Below, in pieces: positions 58,536 to 64,000 of a stretch of DNA of 64,000 nt (position 1 is the first letter of the stretch; the number at the start of each line of letters is the position of its first letter). The position numbers and the translations under genes were made by a program. The notes beneath the pieces were generated by a model, which saw nothing but the letters and a program-made list of their open reading frames with translations, was not told the origin of the DNA and searched no databases. This stretch comes from Lapidilactobacillus gannanensis (GTDB taxonomy: Bacteria > Bacillota > Bacilli > Lactobacillales > Lactobacillaceae): positions 1-64,000 of the forward strand of contig NZ_RHOT01000008.1 in the NCBI RefSeq assembly GCF_003946675.1, written 5' to 3'.

Positions 58536-59807
58536 TTATTCAGCTTGGTCTGCTTCTAAATCTAATAATAATTGGGTATATTCAGGATCATCAGGAACTA
58601 ACCGTAAATATTGTTGTAAAGCTAATTTTAGCGGTTTAGTTTGTCCTTCCTCCTGTAGGAAATTGATAAACTGCCGCATGAAATCAGGATTATCTTTTAA
58701 TTCAGGATAAGCTTGAAAATAAGCACTATTGGCTGCTTCAACTTGATCCAAATGATCGTAGGCGACTGCTAACTCCCAAGCAACTTGAGGATCAGCTTGA
58801 TCTGCCGTTGCCAGCGGGGCTAACAGATCAATTACTTGCTGATAGTGGCCCTCGCGTAAAACGATGGTACCTAACAAAGCACGCAAACTCTCAGCGTCAT
58901 TATCAATTGCCAGTCCCTTTTGCAAAAGGTCACTGGCTTTTTTAGTAGCGCCGATTTTCAAAGCCGCTTCCGCACCTAAACGATACAAATTCAAATTGTA
59001 ATCGTCATAGCCTAAACCAACTTGTGCTGACTGCAGAGCATTAGCTGGCTGATCAGCTGCTAATTCGCTGGCAACTAAGGGTTCGTACAAGCTGCTATAA
59101 TCAGAATTTTGTTGTTGTAACCGCGTCAACGTTTTAATTGCTGCTGTTTCCTGATGCAGATTATGTTGCAACACACCCAATTGGAAAAGCTGTTCATCAG
59201 TCGCTAAATTCTTTGTTAAGGGCGTTAATAGCGCAACAGCCTGCTCGTACTCACCTAACCCTGCCAAGGCCTCAGCACGCCGCTGATCAATTGATACTTG
59301 CGCAAAATAAGAGATTTTCTGTTCCGCAAGGCGTTGATAAGCAGTTAGTGCTTCTTGATAGCGCCCCATCGTCAAATATAACTCGCCTAAAGCAAAATCA
59401 ACCACCGGTTCATCTGGCAGCAAGACTTGTGCTTGTAATAATTTTTGTTCACTAACTTCTAATAAATTTAACGTTTGATACAAGTCAGCAGCCGTTAATA
59501 AGCTTTGCGGATAAACTGGTGATTCTGGTTTAATCTGAGCTAGCCAATTAAGTGCCTGATCTGTTTGATCATCATTAATTGCCAATTCTGCCAACATCAA
59601 ACGGGCCTCGTCAGCATCAGGATCTTGCTTTAACAATTGTTTAGCAATTTGACTACTCTGTGCACTGAACCCTAACGCCTGCAATTCCTCGGCCAAATTA
59701 AATAACGTTTCTGGATCATCATTGGCTAACGCCTGTTTAAATAAGTGATCCGCCTTTTGTAAGTCTTGTTCATCTAATGCTGCTAACATTTTTTCTGAAT
59801 AACTCAC
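58536..59807 (-). CDS. Tetratricopeptide repeat protein (YpiA-like)
   Basis: The 423-residue protein is built of TPR-like helical hairpins from residue 10 to the end (for example DPETLFNLAEELQALGF and PVVDFALGELYLTMGRYQEA). No catalytic motif or signal peptide is visible, and it is rich in Gln and Leu. It lies downstream of hup in the order cmk-rpsA-der-hup-TPR common in lactobacilli; partners are unknown. Confidence 0.85.
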   Translation of the reverse strand: MSYSEKMLAALDEQDLQKADHLFKQALANDDPETLFNLAEELQALGFSAQSSQIAKQLLKQDPDADEARLMLAELAINDDQTDQALNWLAQIKPESPVYPQSLLTAADLYQTLNLLEVSEQKLLQAQVLLPDEPVVDFALGELYLTMGRYQEALTAYQRLAEQKISYFAQVSIDQRRAEALAGLGEYEQAVALLTPLTKNLATDEQLFQLGVLQHNLHQETAAIKTLTRLQQQNSDYSSLYEPLVASELAADQPANALQSAQVGLGYDDYNLNLYRLGAEAALKIGATKKASDLLQKGLAIDNDAESLRALLGTIVLREGHYQQVIDLLAPLATADQADPQVAWELAVAYDHLDQVEAANSAYFQAYPELKDNPDFMRQFINFLQEEGQTKPLKLALQQYLRLVPDDPEYTQLLLDLEADQAE

Positions 59808-60130
59808 CTTAACGCCTCCTTGAACTCATTCCTGCAAGATTGCCCCAGCAAATCACTAAGCAATTTGCTAACGCAATAGGAGCTGATTTCCTTGATTCTT
59901 TTCTATTATAACGAACTTTAGTAACAGGACCAACTACCAATTATTGGCAGAGAAGCAGCAACAAACTTTGCCCGCTTAAATTGCCCTTCAATCAAAGCTT
60001 GTTAATCTATGTAAAAAAGTATCCGCATGTCACTAGAGACATGAAAGTCAATATTCTCAAACAGTTGGCGGATTCCGGGTTTTGATTAAAAGTTCTGCGT
60101 CTTTTCTGCGTCCTTGGCACATTTTAGCAA

Positions 60131-60166
60131 AAAAATAATCCGTCGAAGCAATTGCCCCAACGGATT
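60131..60166 (-). terminator. Terminator of hup
   Basis: AATCCGT pairs with ACGGATT around a 16-base loop, and T-rich sequence follows on the minus strand. The 59808-60130 stretch otherwise shows no gene. Confidence 0.75.
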
Positions 60167-60176
60167 AATCATATAC

Positions 60177-60452
60177 TTATTTAACTGCGTCTTTAAGCGC
60201 CTTACCTGGCTTAAATGCAGGTACTTTGCTTGCAGGGATCTTAATTTCTTCACCTGTTTGTGGGTTGCGACCCTTACGAGCTGCACGTTGACGAACTTCG
60301 AAGTTACCAAAGCCGATCAATTGAACTTTTTCACCATTAGCAAGCGTTGATTGAATAGTACCGAAAACTGCATCAACAGCTGCAGTTGCATCTTTCTTAG
60401 TTAAACCAGTTTTAGTTGCAACGCTATCGATTAATTCTGCTTTATTTGCCAT
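60177..60452 (-). CDS. hup: DNA-binding protein HU
   Basis: HU is the nucleoid-bending protein. The 91-residue sequence begins [12 protein letters not shown] and contains [21 protein letters not shown], the family signature. ATG 60452 has GGGAGGTG before it; an upstream in-frame start 15 codons earlier is unsupported. Confidence 0.97.
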   Translation of the reverse strand: MANKAELIDSVATKTGLTKKDATAAVDAVFGTIQSTLANGEKVQLIGFGNFEVRQRAARKGRNPQTGEEIKIPASKVPAFKPGKALKDAVK

Positions 60453-60668
60453 GTTGATTTCACCTCCCGCAGCTGAGCTTTGCGCTAAGCATGCCAATTC
60501 TTTTTTTGTTGAAACACAGAAACAATGACTTATAAGATCATTATTCCATTGATAAAGTTATCATAGAAACGCCGTAACTACAAGCTTTTTCGCAAAAAAA
60601 ATTGTATTTTTAACGAAAAAAGGCGAAATCTTAATAATTTACTCCTAAATCAGGCCAAATCCTTGTGC

Positions 60669-61979
60669 CTACTTACGTTTCCGGGCAATCAAGCGAATCG
60701 GTGTTCCAGCAAAATCAAAAGTTTGTCTTAATTGATTAATTAGAAAACGCTGATAAGAAAAATGGAATAAATCAGGGTCATTAACAAAAACCACAAATGT
60801 TGGTGGCTTGATAGCAACCTGAGTCAGATAGTAGACGCGTAGCCGATGTCCCTTCACATTTGGTGTTGGTGTAATTGCCACCGCCTTAAGTAAAACATCA
60901 TTAAGTACTGAAGACTGCACTCGCCGTTGCTGGTTTTCTGAAACAGTTTTAATCATTTCAGGTAATTGAATTAAACGTTGTTTTGTTAATGCCGAGACGA
61001 AAACGATTGGCGCGTATTCCAAATATTGTAATTCACCGCGTAATTTTTCCGTAAACTCAGCCATTGTCTTGGTATCTTTCTTAACCAAGTCCCACTTATT
61101 GACCACGATAATAATGCCACAGCCAGCTTCATGAGCATAGCCAGCGACTTTCTTATCTTGCTCTCGCAAACCATCTTTACCATCAATCACAAATAAAACC
61201 ACATCAGAACGATCGATGGCACTTTGCGCCCGCATCACAGCATACTTCTCAGTTGCTTCATAAACACGACCACGTTTGCGAATTCCCGCCGTATCGATCA
61301 TTGTAAATTCTTGGCCGGATTCATCGGTAAATTTAGTATCGATTGCATCACGAGTCGTCCCTTCAATTTCCGAGACAATCACGCGATCCTCACCTAACAT
61401 CGCATTAACTAATGATGATTTACCTACGTTAGGTCGACCAATTAAACTGAATTTAATTGATTGATCATCATCGTCTTCGATCTCAGTGGGAAATTCTGCC
61501 ACGATGGCATCCAATAAATCACCAAGACCGGTACCCTGCGTACCAGAAACCGGTACTGGATCACCGAAACCTAAGGCATAAAAGTCATAAATATCTTGAC
61601 GCTGTTCGGGATTATCAGCTTTATTGACGGCTAAAACGACCTTTTTATGAGCGCGATATAAAATCTGGGCAATTTTCTCGTCTGCGTCAGTGATACCTTC
61701 GCGAGCGTTGACTAAGAAAACAATCACGTCAGCCTCATCGATGGCAATATCCACTTGATTGCGGATTTGTGTCATAAACGGCTGGTCCGCAAACTCGATC
61801 CCACCAGTATCAATTAAACTAAATTCATGATTCAACCAAATACTATGGGTATAGATTCGATCCCGAGTTACACCAGGGGTATCTTCGACAATCGCAATTC
61901 GCTCCCGAGCAATTCGGTTAAAAATGGTCGATTTACCAACATTAGGCCGACCAACAATGGCAACAACAGGTCTTGCCAT
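60669..61979 (-). CDS. der: Ribosome-associated GTPase Der (EngA)
   Basis: Der has two tandem GTPase domains, with [11 protein letters not shown] near residue 8 and [11 protein letters not shown] near 182. DTGGIEF and DTAGIRKRG are their G3 motifs, and NKADNPEQ and NKWDLVKK the G4 motifs, followed by a C-terminal KH-like domain. It is needed for 50S maturation. Length 436. Confidence 0.97.
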   Translation of the reverse strand: MARPVVAIVGRPNVGKSTIFNRIARERIAIVEDTPGVTRDRIYTHSIWLNHEFSLIDTGGIEFADQPFMTQIRNQVDIAIDEADVIVFLVNAREGITDADEKIAQILYRAHKKVVLAVNKADNPEQRQDIYDFYALGFGDPVPVSGTQGTGLGDLLDAIVAEFPTEIEDDDDQSIKFSLIGRPNVGKSSLVNAMLGEDRVIVSEIEGTTRDAIDTKFTDESGQEFTMIDTAGIRKRGRVYEATEKYAVMRAQSAIDRSDVVLFVIDGKDGLREQDKKVAGYAHEAGCGIIIVVNKWDLVKKDTKTMAEFTEKLRGELQYLEYAPIVFVSALTKQRLIQLPEMIKTVSENQQRRVQSSVLNDVLLKAVAITPTPNVKGHRLRVYYLTQVAIKPPTFVVFVNDPDLFHFSYQRFLINQLRQTFDFAGTPIRLIARKRK

Positions 61980-62023
61980 TGAACCACCTCATTTCTTTTC
62001 TAGATTCATGGCGCCAAGCTAAG

Positions 62024-62061
62024 AAAAAAGAGTCGAACCAGTTTTAGGTCCAAACTCTTTT
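62024..62061 (-). terminator. Terminator of rpsA
   Basis: AAAGAGT and ACC pair with GGT and ACTCTTT, followed by a T-rich stretch on the minus strand, between rpsA and der. Confidence 0.7.
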
Positions 62062-62078
62062 CATCAAGAAGGCACTAA

Positions 62079-63296
62079 TTATTTGTCTGAATCGTCGCTG
62101 TCATTCTTCAATGCATCACCAATCATTTCGCCAAGACTGAAACCATTGCTAGTTTCAGGCATTTCGAAATGTTCGTTGTTATTGTGGTCAGCAGCTTTTT
62201 CTTCAGGTTCGCCTGGCTTTTCAGTTAAGGCTTTGATTGATAATGATAAGCGTTTGTTTTCTGGATCTTCGCTTAAAACCTTAACTTGAACTTTTTCGCC
62301 TTCCTTTAACACATCATTAGGTGTAGCAATGTGTTGATGAGAAATTTGCGAAATATGAACTAAACCTTCAACACCAGGAGCAACTTCAACAAAGGCACCA
62401 AAAGCTGTTAAACGTTTAACAGTTCCTTCGATTGCTGAACCAACAGGTGCGATTTCAGCGATTTTATCCCAAGGTCCTGGTTGTAAAGCTTTCATTGAAA
62501 GTGAGATGCGATCTTTATCAGCGTCAACACTTAAAACTTTCACTTTAACATCTTGCCCGACTTTCAAAACATCACTAGGCTTGTCAACATGATCATGTGA
62601 AATCTCAGAGATATGAACTAAGCCGTCAATGCCGCCTAAGTCGATGAAAGCACCAAAGTTAGTCAAACGAGCAACTTGACCTTCAACCACATCACCAGGT
62701 AATAAATTAGCGAAGATTTCAGCTTTCTTAGCAGCTTTTTCTTCCTTAACGATTTCCCGACGTGATAAGATCAAACGATTTTCGCTTGGTTCGATTTCGA
62801 TAATCTTAACTTCGAAGCTTTGACCAACATATTTCTTCAAGTCGTCAACATAATGATCATCAACCATTGAAGCAGGAATGAAGCCACGCACGCCAGCATC
62901 AACGACTAAACCGCCCTTGACAACTTCGCGAACCTTAACTTCAAGCGTTTCGCCAGCTTTGAATTTATCTTCAATTTCTGACCAAACTTTACGAGCTTCT
63001 AAACGACGCTTAGAAAGTAAGTAGCTACCATTTTCTTTATCATGGCCTAAGCCAGCTAAAACAACTAAGTCAATGACGTCACCGACTTTAGCTTGGTCCT
63101 TAATATCTGCATTGCGATCAGCTGTTAATTCCTTTAAAGGAACAACGCCTTCGACGCCGGCATCCTGAATACCAACGACTAATTGGTTGTCATCAATGGC
63201 TAAAACTTCACCCTTGACAACATCCCCGATTTTTACTTCATGAACGCCATTGAGCGCTTTTTCCATTTCGCTTTGACTATAATCTTGGTCTGACAT
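62079..63296 (-). CDS. rpsA: 30S ribosomal protein S1 homologue
   Basis: Four S1 RNA-binding domains are visible at about residues 20-90, 105-175, 190-260 and 275-345. The third and fourth have NFGAFIDLGGIDGLVHISEIS and TAFGAFVEVAPGVEGLVHISQ cores, and an acidic C-terminal tail follows. Firmicute S1 homologues with four domains bind mRNA and help translation initiation. Length 405. Confidence 0.96.
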   Translation of the reverse strand: MSDQDYSQSEMEKALNGVHEVKIGDVVKGEVLAIDDNQLVVGIQDAGVEGVVPLKELTADRNADIKDQAKVGDVIDLVVLAGLGHDKENGSYLLSKRRLEARKVWSEIEDKFKAGETLEVKVREVVKGGLVVDAGVRGFIPASMVDDHYVDDLKKYVGQSFEVKIIEIEPSENRLILSRREIVKEEKAAKKAEIFANLLPGDVVEGQVARLTNFGAFIDLGGIDGLVHISEISHDHVDKPSDVLKVGQDVKVKVLSVDADKDRISLSMKALQPGPWDKIAEIAPVGSAIEGTVKRLTAFGAFVEVAPGVEGLVHISQISHQHIATPNDVLKEGEKVQVKVLSEDPENKRLSLSIKALTEKPGEPEEKAADHNNNEHFEMPETSNGFSLGEMIGDALKNDSDDSDK

Positions 63297-63388
63297 GAAT
63301 TATTCCTCCTGCACTATAACATCATACTAATTCTAATAGAAAAGCCGCTAACAAGCTAGTAAAAAGTACTAATTCTTGTTAAAAACCA

Positions 63389-64000
63389 CTATTTTTTTCG
63401 TTTTTTTGCTAAAGTAACGATTTTTTCCACCACTTCCGCAATTGTTAAGCTGGTGGTATCGATTTCAACGGCATCATCAGCCTTGGTTAAAGGTGATACT
63501 TGTCGATGAGAATCTTTATAATCTCGTTGCTCGATTTCTGTTTGTAATTGGTCCAAGGGGGTCATAATTCCCTTGGTAATATTTTCAGCGTAGCGCCGCC
63601 GAGCTCGTTCGGCTGCAGAAGCCACTAAAAATATTTTTAATTCAGCAGCTGGTAAAACTGTAGTCCCAATATCGCGACCATCCATCACAATATCATGACC
63701 ACTGGCAATCTCCCGCTGTTGCCGAACTAATTCCTCACGAATTTTTGGTAATGCGGACACTTGGGAGACATTATTGGTAATTTCCGGCGTACGAATTGCT
63801 AGTGTCACGTCTTCCTGATTCAAAAAAACTGGTTGGTCCTCGCCTGGATGAGCAGGTTTAAAAGAAATTTTTGATTTTTCTAAAACTGCCAAAATACCAG
63901 CTTCATCACCATACGCTAAATGATGTTCTTTAGCCAACACTGTTGCGGCGCGATACATTGCCCCAGTATCACAATAAATAAAGCCAAGTTTTTGGGTAAC
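63389..64000 (-). CDS. cmk: Cytidylate kinase (5' end outside window)
   Basis: CMP/dCMP kinase transfers phosphate from ATP to CMP. The visible 203 residues include YCDTGAMYRAAT, the family CMP-binding MDGRDIGT, RRRYAEN and QRDYKDSHRQVSPL. The reading frame is open through 64000, so the N-terminal P-loop lies beyond the window edge. Confidence 0.94.
   Translation of the reverse strand, partial: VTQKLGFIYCDTGAMYRAATVLAKEHHLAYGDEAGILAVLEKSKISFKPAHPGEDQPVFLNQEDVTLAIRTPEITNNVSQVSALPKIREELVRQQREIASGHDIVMDGRDIGTTVLPAAELKIFLVASAAERARRRYAENITKGIMTPLDQLQTEIEQRDYKDSHRQVSPLTKADDAVEIDTTSLTIAEVVEKIVTLAKKRKK

Overview
The window reads as a chromosomal segment of a low-to-moderate GC member of the Lactobacillaceae. 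The evidence is the family-typical proteins (ParE/ParC beside PlsY, the rbgA-rnhB-dprA-topA-trmFO-xerC-hslVU order, the cmk-rpsA-der-hup order, EbsA, an FRM2-like nitroreductase), frequent TTG starts behind strong Shine-Dalgarno (SD) sites, PyrR attenuators and a pyruvate formate-lyase. Genus cannot be fixed from the sequence alone. I see no rRNA, tRNA, CRISPR array, prophage or intact insertion sequence.

Layout. 1-5,200: a structured repeat, then CorA transporter, lipoate ligase, a DegV fatty-acid-binding protein, an FRM2-like nitroreductase and a small RNase HI. 5,200-13,800: a plus-strand run ebsA-fhs-lspA-rluD, then a PyrR attenuator and pyrR-carA-carB. 14,000-19,200: rqcH (minus), then marR, a second degV and oleate hydratase. 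19,150-20,020 is non-coding and holds two structured repeat elements. 20,000-23,200: an aminoglycoside-nucleotidyltransferase-like gene, a HAD hydrolase and a uracil permease behind a second PyrR attenuator. 23,400-33,400 (minus): RNA-ligase-like protein, phosphoesterase, acetyltransferase, 6-phospho-beta-glucosidase, a small ORF, ppaC, a LysR regulator, and pflA and pflB. 33,400-38,800: parC/parE and divergent plsY. 38,900-49,400 (minus): galM, hslU, hslV, xerC, trmFO, topA, dprA, rnhB, rbgA. 49,700-57,600 (minus): S41 protease, yozE, ypmS, SGNH lipase, a third degV, dfrA, thyA, an unknown gene and cca. 57,600-64,000: yitT (plus), then TPR protein, hup, der, rpsA and the 3' part of cmk (minus).

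The most striking observation is that the PyrR-controlled carA-carB pair, although uninterrupted over 1,423 codons, has lost its catalytic residues. CarA lacks the glutaminase nucleophile Cys (Gly244) and the catalytic His (Asp328). CarB lacks the metal-binding Glu/Asn of both ATP-grasp halves. It looks like a pseudo-carbamoyl-phosphate synthetase kept as an intact operon, or one at a very early stage of decay.

Two families of structured intergenic repeats, not assignable to anything I know, also stand out. One (three elements: 171-290, 19,309-19,468, 19,686-19,841) shares end sequences, and two of its members carry hairpins whose stems show compensatory base changes. The other (two copies: 4,406-4,500 and 33,125-33,214) joins a long, nearly perfect hairpin to a conserved tail hairpin, again with compensatory changes.

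Functional links: three DegV/FakB-type proteins, PlsY and oleate hydratase suggest use of exogenous fatty acids. PyrR with two leader attenuators couples uracil import and the degenerate carAB to pyrimidine levels. dfrA-thyA and fhs serve folate one-carbon metabolism.
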